Made by a program: the position numbers and the translations under genes. DNA of 33,038 nucleotides from Gammaproteobacteria bacterium (lineage in GTDB: Bacteria > Pseudomonadota > Gammaproteobacteria > Enterobacterales > Alteromonadaceae), in contig JAHJZX010000027.1 of assembly GCA_018826295.1 (NCBI GenBank), positions 1 to 33,038 of the forward strand. Reading direction: 5' to 3'. This document shows, piece by piece, positions 1 through 8,352 of the stretch; positions within the stretch are counted from its first letter, which is position 1, and each line of letters opens with the position of its first letter. Below the pieces are notes generated by a model, which saw nothing but the letters and a program-made list of their open reading frames with translations, had not been told where the DNA came from and did not search any database.

Positions 1-350
1 TACAAAAAGACCATATTTTAGTGATAACGGGACAGGTCAGCTTTGATGATTTTAATGGCGGCCTTACAATGACCGGCCGCGATGTTAACGAGATCACGGC
101 AGTACGGGAAAAGTCTCTGCGATCTCTGAATATCACTGTACAATCGCAGCAAATAGACCACAATTACCTGCAAAGATTACAGCAGGTACTGGGCGAGTTT
201 AACGCCGGTACAGTACCGGTTAAACTATGCTATCAACGCCAGGAAGGCGAAGTCACGTTACAGCTTGGAACGCAGTGGTGGGTAACGCCGGCCGATGCTC
301 TGTTGCATCAGTTAAAGCAACTGGCAACAATAGAACTGGAATTTAATTAA
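1..350 (+). CDS. dnaE: DNA polymerase III alpha subunit, C-terminal fragment
   Basis: This is the 3' end of the gene for the replicative polymerase alpha subunit; the 5' part lies outside the window. The frame is open from base 3 and ends with TAA at 348-350. The segment QKDHILVITGQVSFDDFNGG and the following TMTGRDV are typical of the DnaE C-terminal OB-fold and tau-binding region. A GTG at 21 is internal and is not a start. accA begins 17 bases downstream on the same strand, which is the usual dnaE-accA linkage in gammaproteobacteria and suggests co-transcription. Recognition is by family resemblance only. Confidence 0.9.
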   Translation, partial: QKDHILVITGQVSFDDFNGGLTMTGRDVNEITAVREKSLRSLNITVQSQQIDHNYLQRLQQVLGEFNAGTVPVKLCYQRQEGEVTLQLGTQWWVTPADALLHQLKQLATIELEFN

Positions 351-367
351 TTAGGTAGTGACAGTCG

Positions 368-1324
368 ATGATGCTGAATTATTTAGAGTTTGAGCAACCA
401 ATTGCTGAACTTGAAGCAAAAATAGACGAATTACGTAACGTCAGCCGTAATGGTGACTACGATCTGGGCCTGGAAGAAGAGATCAACAAACTAAAAGAAA
501 AAAGCCAGGGATTGACCAAGAAAATTTTCTCTGAGCTCGGTGCCTGGCAAGTGGCGCAGCTGGCGCGTCATCCACTACGGCCTTATACGCTGGATTACCT
601 GCAGTATATGTTTACCGATTTCGACGAGCTCTGTGGTGACCGCACTTTTGCTAATGACCAAGCCATCGTTGGTGGTACCGCCCGGCTGGGTGATACCGCT
701 GTAATGGTGATAGGTCATCAGAAAGGCCGGGATACGCGCGAAAAGATTAAGCGTAACTTTGGTATGCCACGCCCGGAAGGTTACCGTAAAGCTTTACGCT
801 TAATGGAAATGGCAGAACGCTTTAATTTGCCGATAGTCACCTTTATCGACACGCCTGGCGCTTATCCGGGCATTGGTGCTGAAGAGCGTGGCCAATCTGA
901 AGCTATTGCCCGCAACTTAAAAGTGATGGCAGGCTTAAAGGTGCCGATTATTTGTACTGTTATCGGTGAAGGCGGCTCTGGCGGCGCACTGGCTATTGGT
1001 GTTGGCGACAAAGTTAATATGTTGCAGTACAGCACGTACTCAGTAATTTCACCGGAAGGCTGTGCATCCATCCTGTGGAAAAGTGCCGAAAAAGCTCCCT
1101 TGGCTGCCGAAGCCATGGGTATTACAGCCGGCCGTATTAAAGAGCTGAAACTGATTGACGAAGTGGTGCCAGAGCCACTTGGTGGCGCCCATCGTTCGCC
1201 GGAGCAAATGGCGCAAACCTTGAAGCAAGCGTTGTTAAAAGATCTGCAGAAGCTGCAAAAGCTCAGCAGTAAAGAATTGCTCGACAGTCGTTATCAACGC
1301 TTAATGTCTTACGGCTATTGTTAA
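368..1324 (+). CDS. accA: Acetyl-CoA carboxylase carboxyltransferase subunit alpha
   Basis: AccA and AccD form the carboxyltransferase that moves CO2 from biotin-BCCP to acetyl-CoA, the committed step of fatty acid synthesis in the cytosol. The protein is 318 residues, close to the 319 of E. coli. It starts [18 protein letters not shown], matching the E. coli N-terminus, and carries the conserved crotonase-fold segments [25 protein letters not shown] and [11 protein letters not shown]. Two tandem ATGs (368 and 371) are both possible starts; an AGG at 353-355 is a weak ribosome site. The gene follows dnaE and ends just before a strong terminator. Confidence 0.98.
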   Translation: MMLNYLEFEQPIAELEAKIDELRNVSRNGDYDLGLEEEINKLKEKSQGLTKKIFSELGAWQVAQLARHPLRPYTLDYLQYMFTDFDELCGDRTFANDQAIVGGTARLGDTAVMVIGHQKGRDTREKIKRNFGMPRPEGYRKALRLMEMAERFNLPIVTFIDTPGAYPGIGAEERGQSEAIARNLKVMAGLKVPIICTVIGEGGSGGALAIGVGDKVNMLQYSTYSVISPEGCASILWKSAEKAPLAAEAMGITAGRIKELKLIDEVVPEPLGGAHRSPEQMAQTLKQALLKDLQKLQKLSSKELLDSRYQRLMSYGYC

Positions 1325-1340
1325 ACCGAAAAGACAACAA

Positions 1341-1368
1341 AAAACCAGTGCCACTGCACTGGTTTTTT
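1341..1368 (+). terminator. Rho-independent terminator after accA
   Basis: The 8-bp stem ACCAGTGC/GCACTGGT (1344-1351 with 1356-1363) has a four-base loop, is preceded by A's and is followed by a run of T's. It would end the dnaE-accA transcript before tilS. Confidence 0.9.
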
Positions 1369-1413
1369 ATTTTATGCTAGCCTGTCGGCCTTATCTTAAT
1401 CTCAGAATTAACT

Positions 1414-2709
1414 ATGCCTGAACTCAGTAGCCAATTTTTGCTGCAGCAGCTGTCTTTAACACCAGAGCATTGTGTAGTACTGGCGCTTAGTGGTGGCCTG
1501 GACTCAATGGTGTTACTGCACTTGCTTAGCCAGGCCCGGGCTGAGCAGCCTTTTGATTTACAGGCGGTGTATATTAATCATGGTATCAGTCAGCATGCCG
1601 ATGTCTGGGCGGCGTTTTGTGCCCAGCAGTGTGCTGTGCGTAACGTTCGTTTTAGTCAGCGCACGGTAGAGCTGGCTGGCCGGGACAATCTCGAATTTAA
1701 GGCACGCACTGCCCGCTATGGCGCTCTGGCTGAATTTATCAGCTCAGCACAGCATATACTGCTAACGGCTCACCATGCCGATGACCAGTTTGAAAGTTTG
1801 TTATTGGCTATTAAACGCGGTGCCGGAGTTAGCGGTATGGGCGGTATTAAACCGGTGCGGTCTTTTGCAGCAGGGCAGTTACAGCGGCCGTTGCTGAACG
1901 TTAGCCGCCAGCAGCTGCAGCAATATGCTTTAGCGCAGCAGCTTAGCTGGGTTGAAGATGACAGCAATAGCGACCAGCGCTTTGAACGTAATTTTATCCG
2001 CAAGCAGATTACGCCATTGTTAACTGAGCGTTGGCCGCATTTTATCAGTAGCGTTGGCCGCAGCATGGATAATATGCAGCAACTAGAGCAGTTGTTACAG
2101 GAATACAGTGACGCCGATCTGCAACGCTGTGTGGTAAATGGCAATTTATGTCTAGCTGAACTGCGCCAGTTTAGTGTTGTGCGGCAGAACTATATTATCC
2201 GCCGCTGGCTAAAGCAGTGGCAGCTGAACCCGTCCAGCCAGTGGCTGGATATTCTGCACTCTGATGTCATAGCGGCCAGAGAGGACGCCAGCCCGGTGTT
2301 GCAGTTAGAGCAATACCAGTTGCGCCGCTTTGCTCAGCAACTGCATCTGCTGAGCGAGCAGCAGTGCCGGCCGTCTTTGCAACAGCTAATTTGGCAAGGC
2401 GAAGCTGAAGTCGTGTTAGCTAATCAGTGCGGTAGCCTGCATTTTGCGACTGAACCTGGCGATAAGGCCATGCCACTTGGTGCCGGCAACACCGAAATAG
2501 TATTTGGCCAGTTAAACTTGCGTTTTAAGCCTTATGGTGCAGCGCATAGCAAGCCGTTAAAGCAATGGTTTAAACTGTGGCAGGTAGCGCCCTGGCAACG
2601 CGCACGCATACCACTGTTGCTGGTTGATGGGCAGTTACAGCTGGTGGCCGGTTATGGCTCGGCTGTAGCGGCGGAACAGGCCAGCTGCTGGGTGAGCTGG
2701 CATTGTTGA
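1414..2709 (+). CDS. tilS: tRNA(Ile)-lysidine synthase
   Basis: TilS attaches lysine to C34 of the CAU-anticodon tRNA-Ile, changing it to read AUA codons. The protein is 431 residues, like the E. coli enzyme. The ATP-pyrophosphatase P-loop SGGLDS is at residues 26-31 in an N-terminal PP-loop domain, followed by LTAHHADDQFES and FERNFIRKQITPLL, which are characteristic of the family. The C-terminal third holds the TilS substrate-binding domains (KPLKQWFKLWQVAPWQR). The start ATG lies 45 bases after the accA terminator and has no clear Shine-Dalgarno. It converges with the diguanylate cyclase gene with only three bases between them. Confidence 0.96.
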   Translation: MPELSSQFLLQQLSLTPEHCVVLALSGGLDSMVLLHLLSQARAEQPFDLQAVYINHGISQHADVWAAFCAQQCAVRNVRFSQRTVELAGRDNLEFKARTARYGALAEFISSAQHILLTAHHADDQFESLLLAIKRGAGVSGMGGIKPVRSFAAGQLQRPLLNVSRQQLQQYALAQQLSWVEDDSNSDQRFERNFIRKQITPLLTERWPHFISSVGRSMDNMQQLEQLLQEYSDADLQRCVVNGNLCLAELRQFSVVRQNYIIRRWLKQWQLNPSSQWLDILHSDVIAAREDASPVLQLEQYQLRRFAQQLHLLSEQQCRPSLQQLIWQGEAEVVLANQCGSLHFATEPGDKAMPLGAGNTEIVFGQLNLRFKPYGAAHSKPLKQWFKLWQVAPWQRARIPLLLVDGQLQLVAGYGSAVAAEQASCWVSWHC

Positions 2710-2712
2710 ATG

Positions 2713-3612
2713 CTAGGCCACCCGTACTGTGCTTTTGCCGGCATTTTTTGCCTGATACAGGGCTGCATCAGCGGCGCTAAACAATTGCCCTTTGTCCTGC
2801 TCCGGTTTTAAAACGGCCAGGCCAGCACTGGCGCTTACCTTATAGTCCTGACAGATATGATGCTGATTAATCGCCTTAACAACCCGTCGGGCTACCAGCT
2901 CAGCGCTGTCTGCTTCCTGACCTGCCAGCAGTACGGCAAATTCGTCGCCGCCAAAGCGAAACAATTGATCAGAAGCACGCAGGGTATCACGCATAATGTT
3001 GGCAACAGCCAGTAATACTTCGTCGCCAGCGGCATGACCGGCATTGTCATTAACTTGTTTAAAGTTATCCAGATCCAGCAGTAGCAGTGCCAGATGGCTG
3101 TTATTTCGTCTGGCCAGCTGGGTGGCACTATTAAAAGCATCGTCAAAATACCGGCGGTTTCCCAGGCCGGTCAGGGTGTCGCGCATTGCCAGTTGCTGTA
3201 GTCGCACCACAACCAGGGCATTGCGCAGCGCAAAGAGCCACTCACTTTCCAGCAACAGCAATTCGCGCTGGATCAGCGGCGTAAATGCGTACTCGCTATG
3301 GTAGGTGACTTCGGCCAGACATTGTTGGTTTAACACCAGCACGGAACGGTATTCAAACTCTGCTGGCTGCGATCCGCTGGCTGAAAAGCTACCAACCGAG
3401 GTTTTTAACTGCATAGATGAGAGCGGCAAAACTTTGCCTGCGGCCATCGACATTATATTCAGTTGTTGTTGCAGATCCAAAGTGGTTTGTAACTGGCTAA
3501 CCAGGCTTTGCTCCGCACACTGGGGTAAATCCTGCCAGTGCTGCAGCTTGGATAGTGCTGCGTAGCTGGGCGCTGAATTTAACGCGACATCTTGAACTAA
3601 CAGGTATTCCAT
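2713..3612 (-). CDS. GGDEF-domain diguanylate cyclase with divergent N-terminal sensor region
   Basis: The C-terminal half (about residues 140-299) is a GGDEF domain, which makes the second messenger c-di-GMP from two GTP. The active-site GGDEF is intact at 221-225 and is preceded by DTLTGLGNRRYFD and LLLDLDNFKQVND. An RxxD product-inhibition site (RASD, 212-215) sits five residues before GGDEF, so the enzyme is probably active and feedback-inhibited. The N-terminal 140 residues have no signal peptide or membrane segment. They may be a GAF-like cytosolic sensor, but no ligand can be named. A 10-bp inverted repeat lies directly upstream of the start. Confidence 0.92.
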   Translation of the reverse strand: MEYLLVQDVALNSAPSYAALSKLQHWQDLPQCAEQSLVSQLQTTLDLQQQLNIMSMAAGKVLPLSSMQLKTSVGSFSASGSQPAEFEYRSVLVLNQQCLAEVTYHSEYAFTPLIQRELLLLESEWLFALRNALVVVRLQQLAMRDTLTGLGNRRYFDDAFNSATQLARRNNSHLALLLLDLDNFKQVNDNAGHAAGDEVLLAVANIMRDTLRASDQLFRFGGDEFAVLLAGQEADSAELVARRVVKAINQHHICQDYKVSASAGLAVLKPEQDKGQLFSAADAALYQAKNAGKSTVRVA

Positions 3613-3621
3613 AGTGAAAAT

Positions 3622-3657
3622 CCGCTATTTGTTTTGTCTTTACGAAGCAAATAGCGG
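3622..3657 (-). promoter_or_regulatory. 10-bp inverted repeat just upstream of the diguanylate cyclase start
   Basis: CCGCTATTTG at 3622-3631 is repeated as its exact reverse complement at 3648-3657, with a 16-base spacer. On the minus strand it ends nine bases before the GGDEF gene ATG, where a ribosome site should be; no Shine-Dalgarno is seen there. It could be an operator, a leader hairpin, or a weak terminator for the upstream phospholipase transcript (only ATTTT follows). Confidence 0.6.
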
Positions 3658-3740
3658 GCCAATAATATTTTGTGTTTAAATACAGCTATTTATGTCGTGA
3701 TGTCGCTGCGATTGGCTAATGTCGTCAAGCTATTGGCGGC

Positions 3741-4880
3741 TTATTCGGCAAGAAACTGCATAATAGTTTCCATCTGATTACAGGCATCTTCATAGCCCAG
3801 TTGGATCAAACGGCGGGTGTATTGTTGCTCAAATAACAGATAACTGGCCAGGCTTGAGTCTGAATGTTGGCGAATACCGGTTAAACGTAGCAGGGTGCGC
3901 ACTGGCATCGGTAGTTGCAAAAAATGCTCACTGGCCAGTTGCGCCAAATTCTGGCTTGGGTTAATCAGTAAGCTTTGGATCGGTTTTAAGTCGGACGCTA
4001 CATTGTGTTTTTGCATTAACGCGATGGTGTTATTTACCCGTTGCATGCGCTCTAAATCAGAATTCAGCGTATCGGCAAAGACAGTATCAAGCAAATGGCC
4101 AGCAATACTGGCCAAGTCCGGATGATGTAGCATGCGCTGGCTCAGTTCATTTTTACGCGGATCGGCCAGGCCAATGATCATAATTTTATCGGCGCCCAGA
4201 TGAATAGGCGCGCTTAGCGGGGCCAGCTGATTTACTGAGCCATCGCCAAAATACTGCTGATGAATACGCACTGACGGAAATACCAGCGGAATAGCGGCCG
4301 AGGCCATCAGGTGATGTACACCAAGTAAAGTGCGTTGGCCACAACGTTTGGCGCGGCGCCATTCGCTGGCGTTGTCGGACTGAAAAAATGTAATAGAATC
4401 GCCACTGCTATAACATGAAGCGGTAACCGACACACTGGATAAGTAGCCACCGACGATATTACGGTCGATACGCTTTAAATCCAGAACCTTAGTTAACAGC
4501 TGACGCAGCGGTTTATTGTCGAGCAAACTTATCGCCGTTTTGTTGGCGTAGTCAGCCTGAAAGGCACTGAACATACCGCGCATAATTTGCCGGAACACCC
4601 GCAGATAATCGGAATAATACACCTGATTAGTATGGAAATTGCGCCAGATCCATTCCACCTTTTTTACACCCAGGTGAAAACAGGATGCATAGCAGGCCAG
4701 AGCAGTGCCATTTATCGCACCGGCTGATGTACCGCAGATGATCTGAAACGGCAGTTTACTGCTACGGGGGTATTGCTGCGCGATGGCTTTAAGTACCCCA
4801 ACCTGATAGGCGGCACGGGCACCACCGCCGGTAAGCATTAAAGCCGTTTTGCGGCGCGGGTTTACGTCGTTGTCTGACAT
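3741..4880 (-). CDS. Patatin-like phospholipase
   Basis: This is a member of the patatin family of serine acyl hydrolases, which use a Ser-Asp dyad. The glycine-rich oxyanion loop LTGGGARAAYQVGVL is at residues 16-30. The nucleophile elbow GTSAG has its serine at 52, and the catalytic Asp is in DGS at 213 (FGDGSVNQLAP). There is no signal peptide or obvious membrane segment, so it is probably cytosolic or peripheral. At 379 residues it resembles the bacterial patatin-like proteins common in Alteromonadales. It is divergent from the DUF3014 gene and is followed by the diguanylate cyclase on the same strand. Substrate unknown. Confidence 0.9.
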   Translation of the reverse strand: MSDNDVNPRRKTALMLTGGGARAAYQVGVLKAIAQQYPRSSKLPFQIICGTSAGAINGTALACYASCFHLGVKKVEWIWRNFHTNQVYYSDYLRVFRQIMRGMFSAFQADYANKTAISLLDNKPLRQLLTKVLDLKRIDRNIVGGYLSSVSVTASCYSSGDSITFFQSDNASEWRRAKRCGQRTLLGVHHLMASAAIPLVFPSVRIHQQYFGDGSVNQLAPLSAPIHLGADKIMIIGLADPRKNELSQRMLHHPDLASIAGHLLDTVFADTLNSDLERMQRVNNTIALMQKHNVASDLKPIQSLLINPSQNLAQLASEHFLQLPMPVRTLLRLTGIRQHSDSSLASYLLFEQQYTRRLIQLGYEDACNQMETIMQFLAE

Positions 4881-4993
4881 AGCAAGGTTGAACTTTTTTC
4901 CCTTTACAGGCTCATTGCTAAGTATATTGCTGGATTTAATAAAGAATGCAATGCTTTCTCACCATATTGCTGGCACCAGACACAGAGGTCGTT

Positions 4994-5857
4994 ATGACAG
5001 AGCAAAAAACAGGCAACAACCAGACTTTCTTTTACCTTGGCATTTTCGTTGTCATTATCGCGATTGTGGTTGCGCTGTGGTTATTACTGGCCAAAGACGA
5101 GCCGACTCCGATCTTGCCGGCTGAGACACCACCTATAGTGACGCAGCCGGTGACGCCTTCTGAGCCGGCAGCTGATACAACCACAGAGCCTGTCGTTGCA
5201 ACTGAGCGCGCTACTCAACCAGAGCCAGACCCTGTTGTAGCGGTTGAACCTGAGGCTATTGCTGAGCCACCTTTGCCTGCATTGGATAACTCTGATGCTG
5301 AAGTAACCCAGCGGCTGTTAGCTTTGAACTGGCGGCCCGGACTGGCCAATTTATTTGTAACTGAAGAGATGTTGCGCAACCTGGTTGTACAAGCAGACAA
5401 TATTGCCCAGGGCCAATTGGCAAGCGGTCATCCACTGCTGCAACCTTTATCACAGCGCTTTAGTGTACCGCCAGGTAAACCTTTGCAGCTTGATGAAACC
5501 AGTTTTGCGCGCTACCAGCCTTATATTCAGTTACTGGAAAGTGTGCCGCCGCAGCAGATGGTTGCTTTGTTTAACCGTTACGAGCCGTTGTTGCAACAAG
5601 CCTTTGCTGATCTGGGCTACCCGGATGAGTTGTTTAAAAACCGTCTGTTGCAGGCGATAGACCTATTGTTAGCCACACCTGAGCTGAAGTATCCGTTGCA
5701 ACTGCAAAGGCCGTCAGTGATGTATGAGTTTGCCGATCCGCAGTTAGAACAGCTGCCTGCAGCGCAAAAGCTGATGTTGCGTCTGGGGCCGGATAACCAG
5801 CAGCGGGTAAAAGTGTTGCTGCAGCGTTACCGGCAGGTGTTAGCGTCCGGCGATTGA
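4994..5857 (+). CDS. DUF3014 domain-containing membrane-anchored protein
   Basis: The chosen start is ATG 4994 (MTEQKTGNNQTF), preceded by AGAGG at 4984-4988; an in-frame ATG at 4946 lacks such a site. One N-terminal membrane helix (about residues 12-32) is followed by a Pro/Glu/Thr-rich linker (about 33-95). The soluble domain after it resembles DUF3014, with LNWRPGLANLFVTEEMLRNL followed by VVQADNIAQG. The topology suggests an inner-membrane anchor with a periplasmic domain. Function is unknown for the family. It stands alone between the divergent phospholipase gene and the chemoreceptor gene. Confidence 0.8.
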   Translation: MTEQKTGNNQTFFYLGIFVVIIAIVVALWLLLAKDEPTPILPAETPPIVTQPVTPSEPAADTTTEPVVATERATQPEPDPVVAVEPEAIAEPPLPALDNSDAEVTQRLLALNWRPGLANLFVTEEMLRNLVVQADNIAQGQLASGHPLLQPLSQRFSVPPGKPLQLDETSFARYQPYIQLLESVPPQQMVALFNRYEPLLQQAFADLGYPDELFKNRLLQAIDLLLATPELKYPLQLQRPSVMYEFADPQLEQLPAAQKLMLRLGPDNQQRVKVLLQRYRQVLASGD

Positions 5858-6000
5858 ATCGCTTTGGACCGGGCTTTGGTAATAACCGATGTTATTCAAG
5901 CGGGAAAATTTTTTATAAAGTACTGAAAAACAAATGGTCGAATGACAGAACTGGCCTATGCTAAATGTTAACAGCTAACATAGGTAAGGAAGGTCAGCAG

Positions 6001-7626
6001 ATGTTAAATAATTTTTCGGTAAAAAGCCGGCTGTCGGTATTGGCAGCAGTACCGCTGGTTATCTTGCTGTTTGTCACCTGGGTGGCGCTGCAACAAATGC
6101 AGCTGTTAAATCAGGGGATTAATAGCCTGTACATGGACAGGGTAAAGCCGCTGCAGCAAATTAAACAGGTGTCTGATGCTTATGCGGTAACCGCAGTAGA
6201 CACCTTGCACAAATATCGCGGCCAAATTCAGGATAGTACTACCGCACTGGCTAATCTTAACCAGGCGTTAAGCAGCGCAGACGCAGCCTGGCGCGCTTAC
6301 AAACAAACCGAACTTACTGCTGAAGAATCCCGTCTTGTTACCGATGCAGAGCAGAAATTGACGCCCTTTCTGTCAGCTATTGCCCGCTATCAGCGTCAGC
6401 TTAGTGACAACAGCTTGCGCAGTGAAAACGCCGACGCGTTTAATCAGGCGCTGTACCAGGTCGCCGATCCACTCAGCAGTGCACTGGATAAACTTATTAT
6501 GTTGCAACTGGAAGAAGCCGATAAGTTTCGCCTGCTAGCCCAGCAGCAATATCAAAGCTTTAGTTTACTCTTCGGTATCATTTTGGTGGTGGTCTTTGTT
6601 TGCCTGGCGTTATTAGGCTGGTTTATTTACCGCTCTATTCAGCATCCGTTGCGGTTACTACAAGGCTGTATTGCCGGTGTGGGTAATGACCTGGATTTGC
6701 GCTTACGAGCCGAGGTGCGCGGCAAGGATGAAATTGCTGCCACGTCGCAGGCGCTAAACCAGACCTTGCAGCGACTACAGCAGTTTTTTGCCGATTTAGG
6801 TCAGGCCATTACCCAACTTGCCGCTGCCTCAGAGGAAATGAGCCATATCAGTGAACAAGTAAGCAGTACTGCGATGGAGCAGGAGCAAAAAGCGAATTTA
6901 ATTGCCACAGCAGTAACGCAGATGTCGGCCGCTATTCAGGAAGTAGCCAATAGCGCATTGCGCACTTCTGAACAAGCCAATGAAGCAGACAGCTATTCGC
7001 AGGATGGTTTTACCCGTGTCATGCAGAATATGAGCTCGATTGAGCAACTGTCCGTTACCCTGACCGATGCCGGCAACGTAATTGGCCAGCTTAATTCCGA
7101 ATCCGAAAAGATTACCCAGGTGCTGGCCGTTATCCGTACTATAGCCGAGCAAACGAATCTGTTGGCGCTCAATGCCGCGATTGAAGCGGCCAGGGCAGGA
7201 GATGCCGGTCGCGGTTTTGCCGTAGTTGCCGATGAGGTCAGACAATTGGCCACTAACACGCAAAAAGCCACTGAGTCAATTAAAGGGATGATAGATAACT
7301 TGCAAAGCTCTTCTAAACAAGCGGTGGTGTCAATGAGTGAGTCAGGTCGCTTTGCTGACAGCAGTGTCGAAAATGCCAGCAGTGCCGCCGCCGTTATTGA
7401 GCAAATAAAAAACTCGGTTGCAGCTATCGTGGACATGAATGTGCAAATTTCCACCGCTACCGAGCAGCAAACTATCGTCGCCGAGGACATCAGTAAAAAT
7501 ATCAGTGAGTTTACCGTCAGTATCAGTGAAGTAACCCACAGCGCACGACAAAGCGCCGAAGCGAGCGATATGCTGGCGCAATTGGCGGCGAAGTTGCAGT
7601 CGCAAGCTGCCGCATTTAAGGTTTAA
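6001..7626 (+). CDS. Methyl-accepting chemotaxis protein
   Basis: This is a transmembrane chemoreceptor that signals to CheA/CheW. The start at 6001 is chosen because AAGGAAGG (5986-5993) lies seven bases before it; a more upstream in-frame start at 5965 lacks a ribosome site. The protein is 541 residues. TM1 is near residues 13-32, a four-helix-bundle type periplasmic sensor follows to about 185, TM2 is near 188-210, and then come a HAMP domain and the signalling coiled coil. The conserved hairpin tip [19 protein letters not shown] lies near residue 385. The C-terminus (AAAFKV) has no CheR-tethering pentapeptide. Ligand unknown. Confidence 0.95.
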   Translation: MLNNFSVKSRLSVLAAVPLVILLFVTWVALQQMQLLNQGINSLYMDRVKPLQQIKQVSDAYAVTAVDTLHKYRGQIQDSTTALANLNQALSSADAAWRAYKQTELTAEESRLVTDAEQKLTPFLSAIARYQRQLSDNSLRSENADAFNQALYQVADPLSSALDKLIMLQLEEADKFRLLAQQQYQSFSLLFGIILVVVFVCLALLGWFIYRSIQHPLRLLQGCIAGVGNDLDLRLRAEVRGKDEIAATSQALNQTLQRLQQFFADLGQAITQLAAASEEMSHISEQVSSTAMEQEQKANLIATAVTQMSAAIQEVANSALRTSEQANEADSYSQDGFTRVMQNMSSIEQLSVTLTDAGNVIGQLNSESEKITQVLAVIRTIAEQTNLLALNAAIEAARAGDAGRGFAVVADEVRQLATNTQKATESIKGMIDNLQSSSKQAVVSMSESGRFADSSVENASSAAAVIEQIKNSVAAIVDMNVQISTATEQQTIVAEDISKNISEFTVSISEVTHSARQSAEASDMLAQLAAKLQSQAAAFKV

Positions 7627-7634
7627 CACTTTAC

Positions 7635-7659
7635 GCTCTTGCAACGGCAAGGGCTTTTT
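7635..7659 (+). terminator. Terminator after the chemoreceptor gene
   Basis: Stem GCTCTTGC/GCAAGGGC (one G-U pair), loop AACG, then TTTTT. It lies 9 bases after the chemoreceptor stop, and its hairpin overlaps the -35 of the SRP RNA promoter. Confidence 0.8.
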
Positions 7660-7667
7660 AGCATAAT
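7640..7667 (+). promoter_or_regulatory. Predicted sigma-70 promoter of the SRP RNA gene
   Basis: TTGCAA (7640-7645), a 16-base spacer and CATAAT (7662-7667), followed by a GC-only discriminator GCGCGCC. Such discriminators are typical of stringently controlled stable-RNA promoters. Predicted transcription starts near 7674, about 24 bases before mature 4.5S RNA. Confidence 0.65.
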
Positions 7668-7673
7668 GCGCGC

Positions 7674-7691
7674 CTGCTGAATATTCAGCAG
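7674..7691 (+). promoter_or_regulatory. Perfect 18-base palindrome in the predicted 4.5S RNA leader
   Basis: CTGCTGAATATTCAGCAG is its own reverse complement. It would sit at the very 5' end of the precursor transcript, just before the predicted RNase P cleavage point. It could be a leader hairpin or a protein-binding site. Confidence 0.6.
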
Positions 7692-7697
7692 CGCAAT

Positions 7698-7811
7698 GGT
7701 AACCCCATTGGTCCTCTCGCAATACTAGTAGGCGAACCTGGTCAGGTCCGGAAGGAAGCAGCCACAGTTTATGACGTATGTGCCGGGATGTGGCTGGTGG
7801 GGTTGCCACCC
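7698..7811 (+). ncRNA. ffs: Signal recognition particle 4.5S RNA
   Basis: This is the small RNA of the bacterial signal recognition particle, which binds Ffh and directs co-translational membrane targeting. The conserved apical domain is clear: GGTCAGGTCCGGAAGGAAGC and then GTGCCGGGATGTGGCTGG. The ends pair (GGTAACCCCA with TGGGGTTGCC) and the molecule finishes with ACCC, giving 114 nt as in E. coli. The boundaries come from this pairing and are good to a few bases. The 3' 43 bases overlap the coding end of a minus-strand YbaM-like gene. Confidence 0.96.
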
Positions 7812-7972
7812 AAATTTAGCTTTCGGCTAAAATCCTGTTTAACAATCTCCAGCGCATCCAATACCAGTGCAGCGTCCAGCTGATGCTGTTCCAGCAGCAT
7901 AATCAGGTCAACCGCCAATTGGATCTGTGGCGGTGCCTCTGACAGTACTGGTTTTTTGTCGTGCTCAGGCAT
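7769..7972 (-). CDS. ybaM: DUF2496 family small protein (YbaM-like)
   Basis: This small cytosolic protein of unknown function shares the core IQLAVDLIMLLEQHQLDA followed by ALEIVKQDFSRKL with E. coli YbaM (DUF2496). The ATG at 7972 is preferred (67 residues, MPEHDKKP...); an in-frame TTG at 7981 would add three residues. The ATG overlaps the stop of the upstream ComFB-family gene by eight bases, which suggests translational coupling. About 14 C-terminal residues (from GNPTSHIP to the end) lie beyond the family core and are encoded antisense to the 3' part of 4.5S RNA. The symbol rests on similarity only. Confidence 0.8.
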   Translation of the reverse strand: MPEHDKKPVLSEAPPQIQLAVDLIMLLEQHQLDAALVLDALEIVKQDFSRKLNLGGNPTSHIPAHTS

Positions 7973-8225
7973 TGCTGTCAAGAAATTGTCTGGCTCGTGT
8001 TACCGCTTCTTTTACTTTCATCTGCATTTCAAAGCGCTCACTTTGTGGCAGATAAAACGCCATATCCACTTCGTAGCGAATATAACGCGGCGGTAATAGA
8101 TTCAGCGAGATACAACATAAATCTGCCAGATATTCGTCGTCTTTTTCGCTATCCAGCCCCAATTCAACAATATGATCCAGCGTTAGTTTTTCGTAATAGT
8201 TATGAATATCGTCATCCAGTTTCAT
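7965..8225 (-). CDS. ComFB-family protein (late competence development family)
   Basis: An 86-residue cytosolic protein. It has the family layout: an N-terminal helix (IHNYYEKLTLDHIV), an acidic turn, then LADLCCISLNLLPPRYIRYE and a C-terminal helix. ComFB was named from the Bacillus comF operon; cyanobacterial members have been reported to bind cyclic dinucleotides. Whether this one does is inference. The start ATG has GGAG nearby (GCGGAGCAAAAC before ATG on the minus strand). It forms a two-gene unit with the DUF2496 gene and is divergent from the tryptophan dioxygenase gene. Confidence 0.75.
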   Translation of the reverse strand: MKLDDDIHNYYEKLTLDHIVELGLDSEKDDEYLADLCCISLNLLPPRYIRYEVDMAFYLPQSERFEMQMKVKEAVTRARQFLDSNA

Positions 8226-8293
8226 GTTTTGCTCCGCATTAGCTGTTGCTCAGGCAAGCATAATCAGCTTTTGCCTAAAACTCCACCGAAAGA

Positions 8294-8321
8294 TTGAGTT
8301 GCGCTGCGCGGCTGCTACAAT
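8294..8321 (+). promoter_or_regulatory. Predicted sigma-70 promoter for tryptophan 2,3-dioxygenase
   Basis: TTGAGT (8294-8299), a 16-base GC-rich spacer and TACAAT (8316-8321), ending about 30 bases before the ATG at 8353. No operator is recognisable. Confidence 0.5.
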
Positions 8322-8352
8322 GCGCGCAGTACTTTTTAAGTGAAGAATAACA

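Noticed and set aside
5916..5944. Sigma-28 (flagellar) promoter for the chemoreceptor: TAAAG ... GTCGAATG
   Set aside because: The -35 part is good but the spacing is two bases too long and the -10 matches the consensus poorly.
7342..7809. 155-codon minus-strand frame across the chemoreceptor 3' end and ffs
   Set aside because: It runs antisense to two well-supported genes and shows no family features.
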